A stretch of 64,000 nt of DNA, from contig CBDDFN010000009.1 in NCBI GenBank assembly GCA_965227065.1, forward strand, positions 303,149 to 367,148, read 5' to 3'. Origin of the DNA: CBDDFN01 sp965227065. Its GTDB lineage: Bacteria > Pseudomonadota > Alphaproteobacteria > SPJN01. The stretch's first letter is position 1. The number at the start of each line of letters is the position of its first letter. Positions 42,225 through 51,414 of this stretch are shown piece after piece. Below the pieces are notes generated by a model that saw only the letters and a program-made list of their open reading frames with translations, did not search any database and had not been told where the DNA came from. Position numbers and translations under genes: made by a program.

Positions 42225-42863
42225 CTATCGGTTGTCGTTCGCTGACTGTCCCGGCGGACGGGGGGTGTTGAGCGTGGTGGCGATCCAGTGAAAGGCTGTG
42301 ATAATCAGAAGGCTGTCATGCACTTCCATTTGCCGGCTCAAAGCCAGGCTGCCGGTAAAGGCACCGACGCACCAACGAAGCTTCCATCTCAACGTAAAAT
42401 AGTGTGCGCTGCTGAACACCAAAGCGCTGAGAAGAGCAGCCGCCCATACCTCAATTCCCCAAGTCTCCAGGCTTTGCGGAAGGGCGATGCGAAAGACCCA
42501 TTCCTCCCACAATGAAAGCGCGCCTAAATAGGCAACCCAGCCCAGTTTTGCGGGGCTCCATTGTCGATCGATCAGCCATACATAGATATTCAGAGCGGCT
42601 GCGATCACGATGACCCACACAGCGGTTCGAAGCGGGGCTATCAGGGCCTGGTCCACAGACGCAACAAAGAGAATTTGCAGACCGGGCGCTGTAAGGCACA
42701 GCAGCGCCAGGATCAGACCGGGAAGGCCGTGCCGCAAAAACACCGCGCGAAAGGTTGTGAGCCTGTCCCCGGTGAAATCTTTTTCACGTTGCAGACGCCG
42801 GGCCGATCGCCGGACCGGCGTTTCTGATCTGGCGGGTTTGCCGAGCCCTGGGCGATTGTTCAT
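42225..42863 (-). CDS. CPBP-type intramembrane protease-like protein
   Basis: The 212-residue protein has a basic N-terminal tail followed by about five or six membrane helices. It carries EEWVFR (the EExxxR motif) at about residues 119-124 and FSSAH (FxxxH) further on, as in CPBP/Abi-type membrane proteases. The third motif is only loosely present near AFHWIATTLN. Such proteins cleave or shield membrane partners, but the substrate is unknown. It is the first gene on the chromosome side of the island border. Confidence 0.65.
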   Translation of the reverse strand: MNNRPGLGKPARSETPVRRSARRLQREKDFTGDRLTTFRAVFLRHGLPGLILALLCLTAPGLQILFVASVDQALIAPLRTAVWVIVIAAALNIYVWLIDRQWSPAKLGWVAYLGALSLWEEWVFRIALPQSLETWGIEVWAAALLSALVFSSAHYFTLRWKLRWCVGAFTGSLALSRQMEVHDSLLIITAFHWIATTLNTPRPPGQSANDNR

Positions 42864-42910
42864 GGGGGGTCACTGATGATGCGTTGCGTAAGGCGAGCGC
42901 ATTGAAATTG

Positions 42911-44068
42911 CTATTGTTCAACCGTGAATGTGACCCCGGCTTTGGCTTCCAGCCGCTTGATCAGTTCAGGCCCCATGGCCGAAGCGGTTGTCCAGCAGCC
43001 GCCTGGCGTACGCTCCCGCGGGGTATCAAGTGCCAGGCACAGGGCGCTTTCAGCCAGCATCTTGCTGGTGGAACCATAGCCGGGATCCATGTCGCCTTTG
43101 ACGCTGATTTGCAGCCGGTTGCCCTGATCATCGGTGCCGACATGAATGAGGTCGAAAAAGCCCGCTTCGCGTTCTTCCTTTGAGGGGCCTTCGCCGGGTT
43201 TGAGGTCTTCGCTCATCGTGAACGTATCGCCGCCTTTGCCACCTGCGCCGGGATCCCCGGGCAGCATGATCATTTCGTCATACTGGAAATCAGTGCCCCA
43301 GGCATGGCCGAGCAGATAGTTCGACCGGTGGGCGGCCTTTGTGTTGATGATGGCCATGATAAACGGGCCGACCCAGCTTCCGACGACGTCGTCAAAATAG
43401 GGTGTGTTGCCATCGGGTTGCTCGGGCCCCTGAAAGTCCGGCGTGTGGGCAAAAGGCGACAATAACAGGGGCAGGATGGAGGGATCTTTCTGGGCAGCCT
43501 CCGTCGTTGCTGCGCCCGATGCCACCGTGCCACCCGATGCACTGCCGCGCATGGCACGCATCCGGCCGCGGACGCGGGGCAGGGCGTGGCCGAACCTGGA
43601 TTGCGCTTCGTTCTGCAGGAAAAAGACGCCCAGATCGGTGGGGATGGAATCAAAGCCGCAGGAAAAAACAATGCGCGCCCCTGACTGTTTGGCCGACGCC
43701 TCAATCTCTCGAATCTGCCGGGCGATCCAGTGCGGCTCTCCCGACAGATCAACATAGTCGGTGCCAGCTTCCGCGCAGGCGCGCACGGTCTTGTCGCCAT
43801 AAAGTTGATAAGGGCCGACCGTTGAAATCAGAACCCGTGTGGCGGCGGCCATGGCGGCGACATCCTTACCCGATGCGCTATCAGCAACCACCAGCGGAGT
43901 GCCGGCGGGCGCGCCGATCAGATCGCGCACCTCCTCAAGCTTGGCGCGGCTGCGGCCCGCCATGCCCCAGGCAAGTGATGAGCCGTAAGTCTGGTTCACA
44001 TAGTCAGCCACCAGCCGTCCGGTAAAGCCGGTTGCGCCATAAATCAAAAGGTCGAGTGTGCCGGTCAT
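42911..44068 (-). CDS. Saccharopine dehydrogenase-like NAD(P)-binding protein
   Basis: The 385-residue protein opens with LDLLIYGATGFTGRLVADYV, a Rossmann fold with GxTGFxG, and STVGPYQLYG, as in the saccharopine dehydrogenase-like family that includes trans-acting enoyl reductases. Sequence similarity to true lysine-pathway enzymes is not obvious, so I would not assign saccharopine as the substrate. No signal peptide is seen. The next gene on the same strand starts about 1 kb upstream, at 45096, and ends 38 bases before this one, so an operon with 44107-45988 is likely. Confidence 0.75.
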   Translation of the reverse strand: MTGTLDLLIYGATGFTGRLVADYVNQTYGSSLAWGMAGRSRAKLEEVRDLIGAPAGTPLVVADSASGKDVAAMAAATRVLISTVGPYQLYGDKTVRACAEAGTDYVDLSGEPHWIARQIREIEASAKQSGARIVFSCGFDSIPTDLGVFFLQNEAQSRFGHALPRVRGRMRAMRGSASGGTVASGAATTEAAQKDPSILPLLLSPFAHTPDFQGPEQPDGNTPYFDDVVGSWVGPFIMAIINTKAAHRSNYLLGHAWGTDFQYDEMIMLPGDPGAGGKGGDTFTMSEDLKPGEGPSKEEREAGFFDLIHVGTDDQGNRLQISVKGDMDPGYGSTSKMLAESALCLALDTPRERTPGGCWTTASAMGPELIKRLEAKAGVTFTVEQ

Positions 44069-44106
44069 CGTCTGTCCCTGTCTGTTCTGGTTTCTATGGC
44101 GCGAGC

Positions 44107-45096
44107 CTAGCGCGTTTCGGCGTCGAGCGCTTCAAGCTTGTGGAGCAGCGATTGCAGATCCGATGTCGGCAGATTGGCGTCCCGGCCCATGGCGATCAGA
44201 TCGGTCAGAACCGTGCGGGTCTGTGCGCCGACCTTTGAAAAATGAAAGCCCAGATAGGTTTCAAGCGGCAGTGAAGGAACAAGGCCTGCAATGCGCGAAA
44301 TCAGCGGGCCCAGCCCCGACAGGCGGCGATTGAGTTTGCCGCGCCCGGCTCGTCCCAACGCCTGGTCGGTGATGGTCAACGCTTCAAATGCAGCGCCGCG
44401 GGCAAGCCTGCGGCTGTCACCGGTGCCGGCGCGGAAGGCCTTGAACGACCAGCCCGCCACTTCAAGACCGGCCATATGGGTCAGCGACAAGGCCGAGACG
44501 GTCAGATAATCCTCGCGCAACGTGTCCGAAAGGCTGACGGGCAAGCCGCCTTGTTTCAACAGCTCACGCGCCTGTTGCACTTCAATCCGGTCGCTTGGCC
44601 CCAGGCCGCCGGCCGATGGCGGGATCAGAAAGGCTATCCCGCTGCGCCCCTTTTTGTCGGTCCGGCCCGGCAGAGGATATTGATAGGCCAGAAAGCCGAT
44701 CACGCCTTTAACCAGCCGTTCGGGTCCGAAAATCGCAGCCATGCGCGCATCATCCTTGGGGCCCGGTTGCAGGCCGACAATCACGGTTTGGGGCGCAAGA
44801 CGATCGCGCAAAGCCGTCAGCCAGCTTTCGCCAAGCGCATCGGAGGGTACGGTGTTCCAGACCTGATCAATCTGCGACAGGTCGGCAGTTTCAATCTCAT
44901 CAATCAGGGAAAAATCGGTAAATTGCTCGGCGCGCAAGCCCGGCAATAGCACGGAATGGCGCAGCATCGTCACGCCATTTTCAAGGCCCGCGCGGTGATG
45001 GGGTTTGATCAGAAAGCTGACCTTAGCGCCCGCGCGCGCAAAGGCATGGCCATAGGTCAAGCCCGCCGCGCCTGCTCCGACGATCAAGACATGCAT
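44107..45096 (-). CDS. Ketopantoate reductase-like protein
   Basis: The start at 45096 (MHVLIVGAGAAGLTYGHAFARAG) places the dinucleotide-binding GAGAAG at residues 7-12; the longer frame to 45144 overlaps the upstream gene. The product has 329 residues. The N-terminal half resembles the ApbA/PanE family, while the C-terminal half is divergent. This may be a different NAD(P)-dependent reductase; ketopantoate is not shown as its substrate. It begins four bases after the purU stop. Confidence 0.65.
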   Translation of the reverse strand: MHVLIVGAGAAGLTYGHAFARAGAKVSFLIKPHHRAGLENGVTMLRHSVLLPGLRAEQFTDFSLIDEIETADLSQIDQVWNTVPSDALGESWLTALRDRLAPQTVIVGLQPGPKDDARMAAIFGPERLVKGVIGFLAYQYPLPGRTDKKGRSGIAFLIPPSAGGLGPSDRIEVQQARELLKQGGLPVSLSDTLREDYLTVSALSLTHMAGLEVAGWSFKAFRAGTGDSRRLARGAAFEALTITDQALGRAGRGKLNRRLSGLGPLISRIAGLVPSLPLETYLGFHFSKVGAQTRTVLTDLIAMGRDANLPTSDLQSLLHKLEALDAETR

Positions 45097-45100
45097 GGCG

Positions 45101-45988
45101 CTATCCCATCCGGTCCGAGGCATAGCCGTCCGGCGAGGCGGCAAACACCACTGTGCGATTGTCGTTCAAAAAGATACGCCTGTTGATATGGGCGTGGATG
45201 GCGCGCGACAGAACCTGGGCTTCAACGTCCCGGCCAATGGCAACATAGTCCGATGCGCTTTGTGCATGGGTGACGCGCACGGTTTCCTGATCAATGATCG
45301 GGCCTTCATCAAGATCGGCGGTGACGTAATGGGCGGTTGCGCCGATCAGCTTGACACCGCGCGCATGGGCCTGCTGATAGGGCTTGGCGCCTTTAAAGCT
45401 GGGCAGAAAGGAGTGGTGGATATTGATAATCTTGCCCGCCATTTTCGAGCAAAAATCGTCGGACAGAATTTGCATGTAACGGGCGAGCACGATCAGCTCT
45501 GCGCCGGTCTCCTCGACAATATCCATCAGCTGTTTTTCAGCCTCAGCCTTCTTGTCCCTGGTGACCTTGATGTAGTGGAAGGGCAGGTCGTGATTGACGA
45601 CAACTTTCTGATAGCTCAGATGGTTGGACACGACCGCAACAATGTCGATCTTGAGCGCGCCGATCTGCCAGCGATAGAGCAGATCGTTCAGGCAATGGCC
45701 GAACTGCGACACCATCAGCACGACTTTCATCCGCTCCGCCCCGTCGCAAATCTGCCAGTCCATGGCAAAGCGGTCGGCCACCGCGCCAAAGCCCGCGCGC
45801 AAGGTCTCCAGCGCAACGCCGGTTTCAGGAATGGCGGTGATGCGCATGAAGAACATGGCTGTGTCGGGGTCGTCAAATTGCTGGGCATCGGTGATGTTGC
45901 AGCCCTGTTCTGCCAGATAGCCTGAAATCGCCGCCACAATGCCGCGCCGCGAGGGGCAGCTGACCGTCAAGATGAATGAACCGCTCAT
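45101..45988 (-). CDS. purU: Formyltetrahydrofolate deformylase
   Basis: The enzyme hydrolyses 10-formyl-THF to formate and THF and balances one-carbon pools. The 295-residue protein has an N-terminal ACT domain (about 6-85, LTVSCPSRRGIVAAISGYLAEQG) and a formyltransferase-fold domain with INIHHSFLPSFKGAKPYQQA and GATAHYVTADLDEGPIIDQE. The latter contain the expected catalytic His and Asp. The length is typical. It is probably the first gene of a small minus-strand operon with the two downstream oxidoreductases. Confidence 0.93.
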   Translation of the reverse strand: MSGSFILTVSCPSRRGIVAAISGYLAEQGCNITDAQQFDDPDTAMFFMRITAIPETGVALETLRAGFGAVADRFAMDWQICDGAERMKVVLMVSQFGHCLNDLLYRWQIGALKIDIVAVVSNHLSYQKVVVNHDLPFHYIKVTRDKKAEAEKQLMDIVEETGAELIVLARYMQILSDDFCSKMAGKIINIHHSFLPSFKGAKPYQQAHARGVKLIGATAHYVTADLDEGPIIDQETVRVTHAQSASDYVAIGRDVEAQVLSRAIHAHINRRIFLNDNRTVVFAASPDGYASDRMG

Positions 45989-46056
45989 AAAGTCATGTCC
46001 GTCAAATACGCATCTGGCCTAAGGCCATAGCGCATCTGGCCCGAAAGGCAAATCGC

Positions 46057-46920
46057 TTAAAGCCGGGCGAGGGTGATCGTGCCGTGCAGGGTTTCGCCGG
46101 GGGCAAGCCGCTGCAAGCCGCTTTGGACGGCCGCAAGCTCAAGATTGACCGCATCAGGCGCATGGCTCAGCGGTTCGATGCAGAAATAAGGTTCGCCCGG
46201 CGGCGTGTAGGCCACGAAATGGCCGAAACAGTCCGACGCGGTGAGGGCGAGAGAAAGCCCGCGCGCCGGCCAGTCAATCTGTGCGGTGCGGGCGGGCCAG
46301 TCATAGGCATTGTCGACCGCAAGGGTTGAAACGGGGCGGGGGCCTGACAAATCGGTGTCCGGTGAGGGCGGGACCGGGCGGGCCCCGATGGCGCCGGGGG
46401 CTGCGGCCCAGATCGCGGCGGTGTTGCCGGTCAGCACAGCCCCGTCGGCATCAAAATAGGGATGCCAGCCAAACCCTGCGGGCATTGGACGGTCAGATAG
46501 ATTGGCCAGCATCATATCCAGCGTCAGGGTGGTCTCGGACAGCGCAAAATGCTGGCGGCTCAGATAGGCCCAGGGCCAGTTTGTGCCATCATGGGTGCGT
46601 TCAAGGGTCAGGCTTGTTTCCCCTTGGGCCGATACGCTCCATGGTTTTTGCCAGCATTCGCCGTGAATGGCGTGGGGTTCGGGCGGGAAATTGGCGGCAA
46701 GCGCAACCCGTGTGCCGTCAAACTTGAACCGGCCCTGATTGATGCGCCCGCAATAGGGAAAGAGCGGGAAGGCCGCAGTGTCCAGAACCGTGCGCGCGGT
46801 GCGGGCATCGCGCAGGACCGGCATTCCATCAAGCACCAATCCAAGGACCGCGCCGCCCATCGCGGGCGCGAGGGTGAGCCGGGAGCGGTGGACCTCAAGC
46901 TCAATCACCGGCGCTGACAT
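46057..46920 (-). CDS. Aldose 1-epimerase family protein
   Basis: The start at 46920 (MSAPVIELEVHRSRLTLAP) overlaps by 20 bases the end of the outer-membrane factor gene upstream. The 287-residue protein has the galactose mutarotase fold with HAIHGECWQKPW, GFGWHPYFDADG and FCIEPLSHAPDAVN, which supply the two His and one Glu expected at the active site. It would interconvert sugar anomers in the cytoplasm. Its coupling to an efflux operon is by position only and may be accidental. Confidence 0.85.
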   Translation of the reverse strand: MSAPVIELEVHRSRLTLAPAMGGAVLGLVLDGMPVLRDARTARTVLDTAAFPLFPYCGRINQGRFKFDGTRVALAANFPPEPHAIHGECWQKPWSVSAQGETSLTLERTHDGTNWPWAYLSRQHFALSETTLTLDMMLANLSDRPMPAGFGWHPYFDADGAVLTGNTAAIWAAAPGAIGARPVPPSPDTDLSGPRPVSTLAVDNAYDWPARTAQIDWPARGLSLALTASDCFGHFVAYTPPGEPYFCIEPLSHAPDAVNLELAAVQSGLQRLAPGETLHGTITLARL

Positions 46921-48304
46921 CCGTGCCAAGCGCAGCAAACAGATCGGCGATCAGCGTGGCGTAATTTGTCTGTTCCCGCGCCATGGCCTGTTCGGCATTG
47001 GCCAAAGAGCGTTGCGCATCCACAACGTTCAAAAAGCTGATCAGACCGCGCTGATAGAGGATTTCGGCTTGATAAAAGCTGCGCGCACTGGCCGCGACCG
47101 CCTTGCCCAGCGAGACTTGCCGCGCCCTTGAGGCCTTGATTGCCGACAAGGCGTTTTCAACCTCTTCCACCGCTTCGCGCAGGGTCAGCGCATATCGGGC
47201 CAGGGCGGCATCGGCATTGGCCTTGGCGGCATCGAAGGACGCGGACCGTTCCCCGCCATTTGTGAGGGCCTGATTGATCAGTGCGCTTAACGCTCCGATG
47301 AGAATATCGGTCCCGCCCGATGCGATCGAGACGCCAAGCCCGATCTGACCCTGCAGGGTCAGTTGCGGGTAATAGGCTGCGGCGGTGATACCAATGCCTG
47401 CCACGGCTTCTTTCAGAATTTCTTCCGCCTCGGCCACATCGGGCCGGGCGTTGAGTATGTCGAGTGGCACGCTGAGGGGAAAAGCCCGGCCATAGTCAGG
47501 CACCGGGGCTGATGGGGTGAGGGCTTGTTCATAAAGGCCCGGATAGGCCCCGGCCAGAACCGCCAGCCGGTTGCGAGCGCTGCGCAAATCCTGCTCCAGC
47601 GGCGGGATGGAGGCGCGCAGACTTTCAACGGAGGTTTCAGCGCGGCGGACATCAAGCTCGGGCGCAAGCCCCGCCTGATAGCGGGCATTGACGATTTTGA
47701 GCGTCTTTTCCTGAAGCGCCACGGATTCGCGCAACAATTCCAGCTGGCGCTGATTGCCGCGCAAGGCCAGATAGTTGCGGGCAATCGCCACTGACGTATC
47801 GAGTGTCACTTGCCGCAAACGCGCGCGGGCCGCGTTCAACCGGGAGATGGCAGCTTCGCGTTCACGCCGTCCCCGGCCCCACAGATCCGGCGTGATGGCA
47901 AAATCAAGACCGGCATCAAAGGACGCAGAGCTTGTTTCATCGCCCAGATCATCCAATGGCCGTTCATCCCGCCCCGAAGGGCCCGCCGAGATACCGGCCT
48001 GCGGGCGGAAATCAGCCCCGGCGGCGCGGGCCTGTGCCTGGGCGGCGTTGACGAAGGCGAGCGCTTCGGCAATGTCATAATTGGCCTCAAGCCCGGTGGT
48101 GATCATCTGATCGAGCATGGCGTCGTTAAAGCCCTGCCACCATTGATCAACAGGGGTGAGATCATCCTTGCCGTCATTCAGGGCCGCCATGACGTCGGAC
48201 AAGAGGAAGGCCGGTGGCGCGGCCATTTCGGGCGGCTCATAATCGGGGCCGACGGTGCAGGCGCCAAGAACCAGAACCACGAAACTTGCGCGCAGCATTC
48301 TCAT
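46901..48304 (-). CDS. Outer-membrane efflux lipoprotein, NodT family
   Basis: The 467-residue protein has a lipoprotein signal with lipobox LGAC and then TVGPDYEPPE, a family signature. Motifs include QWWQGFNDAMLDQMI, and PLDILNARPDVAEAEE in the second repeat. It is the outer channel of the RND pump encoded directly upstream, with an ATGA overlap between the two genes. It is not closely similar to the CusC copies of the island. Confidence 0.9.
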   Translation of the reverse strand: MRMLRASFVVLVLGACTVGPDYEPPEMAAPPAFLLSDVMAALNDGKDDLTPVDQWWQGFNDAMLDQMITTGLEANYDIAEALAFVNAAQAQARAAGADFRPQAGISAGPSGRDERPLDDLGDETSSASFDAGLDFAITPDLWGRGRREREAAISRLNAARARLRQVTLDTSVAIARNYLALRGNQRQLELLRESVALQEKTLKIVNARYQAGLAPELDVRRAETSVESLRASIPPLEQDLRSARNRLAVLAGAYPGLYEQALTPSAPVPDYGRAFPLSVPLDILNARPDVAEAEEILKEAVAGIGITAAAYYPQLTLQGQIGLGVSIASGGTDILIGALSALINQALTNGGERSASFDAAKANADAALARYALTLREAVEEVENALSAIKASRARQVSLGKAVAASARSFYQAEILYQRGLISFLNVVDAQRSLANAEQAMAREQTNYATLIADLFAALGTDVSAGD

Positions 48305-51300
48305 TGCGCCGGCTCCTGCGCGGCGTCGCGCAACTGGCGCTCAAGCTCCTGGCCCGCATGGGCGCGCGGCTTGAGGTGCGGGGCGATCAGCGAATAGCCC
48401 AGCGGGGCGAGATAAAGGGTGAAGATGGTCGACAGGCCAAGCCCGCCAAAAATCACCCAGCCAATGGCCGAGCGCGCCTCAGCGCCCGGGCCGCTGCCCA
48501 GAACCAGCGGCAGAGCGCCCAGAACGGTGGACAGCACCGTCATCATCACCGGGCGCAGCCGGACCCGCACGCCTTCCATGATGGCGTCGTGTACGCTGCG
48601 GCCCTCATCGCGCATCTGGTCCATAAACTCGACCATCAAGATTGCGTTCTTGGCCATCAGTCCGATGAGCAGCACAAGCCCGATCTGGCTGTAGAGATTG
48701 AGTGTCTGGCCGGTCAGCAACAGTGCGAAGACCGCGGCGGCGAGCCCGAAGGGCACGGTGAAAATCACGATGAAGGCGCTGCCAATGCTCTCAAACTGGG
48801 CGGCGAGAACAAGGAAAATCACGACAAAGGCGATGATGAAGGTGATCGCCATGTCGTAGCTTGTTTCATCAAGCGTGGCGGCGTCTCCGCGAAAGCGCAG
48901 ATCGATTTCAGGCGGCAATGTTTCTGCGGCAAGGGCGCGAACCTGATCGACGATCTGGCCGAGCGGCGCACCCGGTGTCAGGCCGCAATCAAGCTCGATG
49001 GAGCGGCGCTGGGCAAAACGGTCAAGTTCGGCGGCGACGCCTTTTTCAGCCGTCGTGACAAGCGCCGACATGGGGATGTGCGCGCCATCATCACTCATCA
49101 CATAGATGCTGAGCAGGTCTTCCATGCCGTTGATCGCCCCGTCTGCGGGACCCATAAAGACCGACACGGACTGGTCATCAATCGACAGGTCGGTGACATT
49201 GAATTTGTTGACCATGACTTTCATGGTCTGTGCGATGCGGTCGAGCGGGACGTTCAAATCATTGGCCGCTTCCCGGTCAATCTGGAAACTCAGTTCGGCC
49301 TGCGAGGTGTCATATTCAACGCGGACATTATCGATTTCGGCGATCCGGTCTTTCAGCGCATCGGCAAATTGGGTCGCCACGATCGAGATCTCGTCATAAT
49401 CATTGCCCAGCAAAACGACATCAAGGCCGGTTGCGCTGCCGCGCAGATTGAGACTGTTGCTTTGGCGGATGCGCACCTGCGCGCCGGGAATGTCGCCCGT
49501 GGCTTTCTTGACTGCGCTGGCGAGCGCATCCTGGCTGACGGTGCGTTCATCCCAGGGGGCAAGGCGGGCTTCAATATAGGCGCGATTGGGGTCCCACCGG
49601 CCCACAATGGTGTTGATCGAGGTGATGACGCCCTCGTCCTGATAGGGTTTCAGCACCGCTTCGACTTTTCGCGCCTGTTGGTCGGCATAGGCGATATTGG
49701 CACCATCAGGCCCGGTCACAACAATGGCGAGTACACCCCGATCCTCGCGCGGCAGCACTTCGGAATTAAGCGCCAGAAAGCCGAGCACACCGGCAACCCC
49801 GACACCGAGCGCGGTGAGCATGCCAAGGGCGGGCCGCTTGAGGACGGTCTCCAGCGTTGTGAAATAGATCTGGCCCAGCCTGGCGCCGACCCCGTCCAGG
49901 GTTTTGCGGATGGCCGCCAGTGTCGGATTGGTCTGACTTAAATGGGGAAGGCGGGACGCCATCATCGGACACAGGGTAACGGCAACGAACGAACTGATGA
50001 CAACGGCAATGGCGAGAACAAGGCCGAATTCACGGAACAGCATGCCGGTCTGGCCGGGCAGGAAGGCAATGGGCAGGAAAACCGACACCAGCGAGATGGT
50101 GGTCGCGATGACGGCAAAGAACACTTGCCGGGTGCCAAGCACGGCGGCGGCCATTTTCTCAAAGCCGAGTGCGCGCAGGCGCTGAATATTTTCCAGCACC
50201 ACAATGGCATCATCGACAATCAGTCCGGTGGCGAGAACCAGCGCCAGCAGGGTGAGCAGATTGATAGAAAAGCCGAGCAGCCAGATGGCCGCGATCGTGC
50301 CGATCAGCGCGATGGGCATGGTGATGGCGGGAATGAGTGTGGCGCGCGTCTGGCCCAGAAAGACCGCGATGACCACCAGAACGATCGCAATGGCAAAAAC
50401 CAGCGTAAAGCCAACCTCGCGCAGGGCGCCTGAAATATAGACCGCATCATCGGCGGTGATGACCATCTGGAAATCGCGGGCCTGGGCGTTGATCTTTTCG
50501 GCCCGGTCGCGCACGGCGTTGGAAATCTGAATGGTGTTGGACCCCGCCTGGCGTACAATGCCAAGTCCGATCACCATACGGTTGTCGAGCAAAGCGTAGC
50601 TGTCGGCTTCGGCGGGCCCGAAAAAGACATCGGCCAGATCACCGATCCGAACCGTGTCGGTGACGAACAATTCCTTGATCGTTGCGGGCGTGGTTGCGGT
50701 TGCCAGGGCGCGGACCAGCAATTCCTGCCCGCCCGATTTGTAGTTCCCGGCGGGAACGTCGAAATGGGCGTTTTGCAGGACGGTCACAATATCGCCGATG
50801 GTCAACTGATAGGCGGCCAGCTTGGGCGGATCGATCAGCACGCGCAGCACGCGGGGCTGGTTGCCACGCAGATTAACGTCGGCCACCCCGTCAATCGACA
50901 AAAGCTGGGGCACGACAATTTTCTCAAGGCGGGCGGCCAGTTCGGGCTTGGACAAAGTGTCGGAATAAACCGCAAGCTGGACAATGTCGGAGGCGTCTTC
51001 ATCAGCCTTGATGACCAGCACTTCTTCGACAGCGTCGGGCAGGCTGCGCTGCATGCGCGAGACAGCTTCACGAATGTCATTGGCGGCCTGATTGATGTCG
51101 GCGCCGGCCTCAAACTCGGCGCGGATGCGCATATTGTTTTCTTCGGAGGAGGAGCGGATGGTCTGCACCCCAGACACGCGGGCGACTGCGGCTTCAACCT
51201 TGCTCGTCACCTCATTATCCATGGTCTCAGGCGAGGCACCGGGCAGATTGGCGCGGGTGGTGACGATCGGCCGGTCAATATCGGGAAGTTCCCGCACCTC

Positions 51301-51414
51301 AACGCCGAGAATAGCGGCGAGACCGGCCAGCATGATGAGGAAGTTTGCAACCGCAATCAGAACCGGGCGGCGCACGCCCAGCGCAGTGAGGGAGCGGCTT
51401 TCAGGCGGGATCAT
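48301..51414 (-). CDS. RND multidrug-type efflux pump (HAE-1 group)
   Basis: The 1037-residue inner-membrane pump has GLIVDDAIVVLENI in helix four, the hydrophobe/amphiphile group pattern with the paired aspartates rather than a heavy-metal motif. An N-terminal helix, two periplasmic domains and the second membrane half (EFMDQMRDEGRSVHDAIMEG, GPGAEARSAIGWVIFGGL) are complete. Substrates are likely organic toxins. It is coupled by ATGA overlaps to the adaptor gene upstream and the outer-membrane gene downstream. Confidence 0.93.
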   Translation of the reverse strand: MIPPESRSLTALGVRRPVLIAVANFLIMLAGLAAILGVEVRELPDIDRPIVTTRANLPGASPETMDNEVTSKVEAAVARVSGVQTIRSSSEENNMRIRAEFEAGADINQAANDIREAVSRMQRSLPDAVEEVLVIKADEDASDIVQLAVYSDTLSKPELAARLEKIVVPQLLSIDGVADVNLRGNQPRVLRVLIDPPKLAAYQLTIGDIVTVLQNAHFDVPAGNYKSGGQELLVRALATATTPATIKELFVTDTVRIGDLADVFFGPAEADSYALLDNRMVIGLGIVRQAGSNTIQISNAVRDRAEKINAQARDFQMVITADDAVYISGALREVGFTLVFAIAIVLVVIAVFLGQTRATLIPAITMPIALIGTIAAIWLLGFSINLLTLLALVLATGLIVDDAIVVLENIQRLRALGFEKMAAAVLGTRQVFFAVIATTISLVSVFLPIAFLPGQTGMLFREFGLVLAIAVVISSFVAVTLCPMMASRLPHLSQTNPTLAAIRKTLDGVGARLGQIYFTTLETVLKRPALGMLTALGVGVAGVLGFLALNSEVLPREDRGVLAIVVTGPDGANIAYADQQARKVEAVLKPYQDEGVITSINTIVGRWDPNRAYIEARLAPWDERTVSQDALASAVKKATGDIPGAQVRIRQSNSLNLRGSATGLDVVLLGNDYDEISIVATQFADALKDRIAEIDNVRVEYDTSQAELSFQIDREAANDLNVPLDRIAQTMKVMVNKFNVTDLSIDDQSVSVFMGPADGAINGMEDLLSIYVMSDDGAHIPMSALVTTAEKGVAAELDRFAQRRSIELDCGLTPGAPLGQIVDQVRALAAETLPPEIDLRFRGDAATLDETSYDMAITFIIAFVVIFLVLAAQFESIGSAFIVIFTVPFGLAAAVFALLLTGQTLNLYSQIGLVLLIGLMAKNAILMVEFMDQMRDEGRSVHDAIMEGVRVRLRPVMMTVLSTVLGALPLVLGSGPGAEARSAIGWVIFGGLGLSTIFTLYLAPLGYSLIAPHLKPRAHAGQELERQLRDAAQEPAQ

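Noticed and set aside
45095..45925. 276-residue plus-strand frame
   Set aside because: It is antisense to purU, whose ACT and formyltransferase motifs are well defined.
48214..49941. 575-residue open frame on the plus strand
   Set aside because: It lies wholly antisense to the RND pump and outer-membrane factor genes, has biased low-complexity composition and no recognisable domain.
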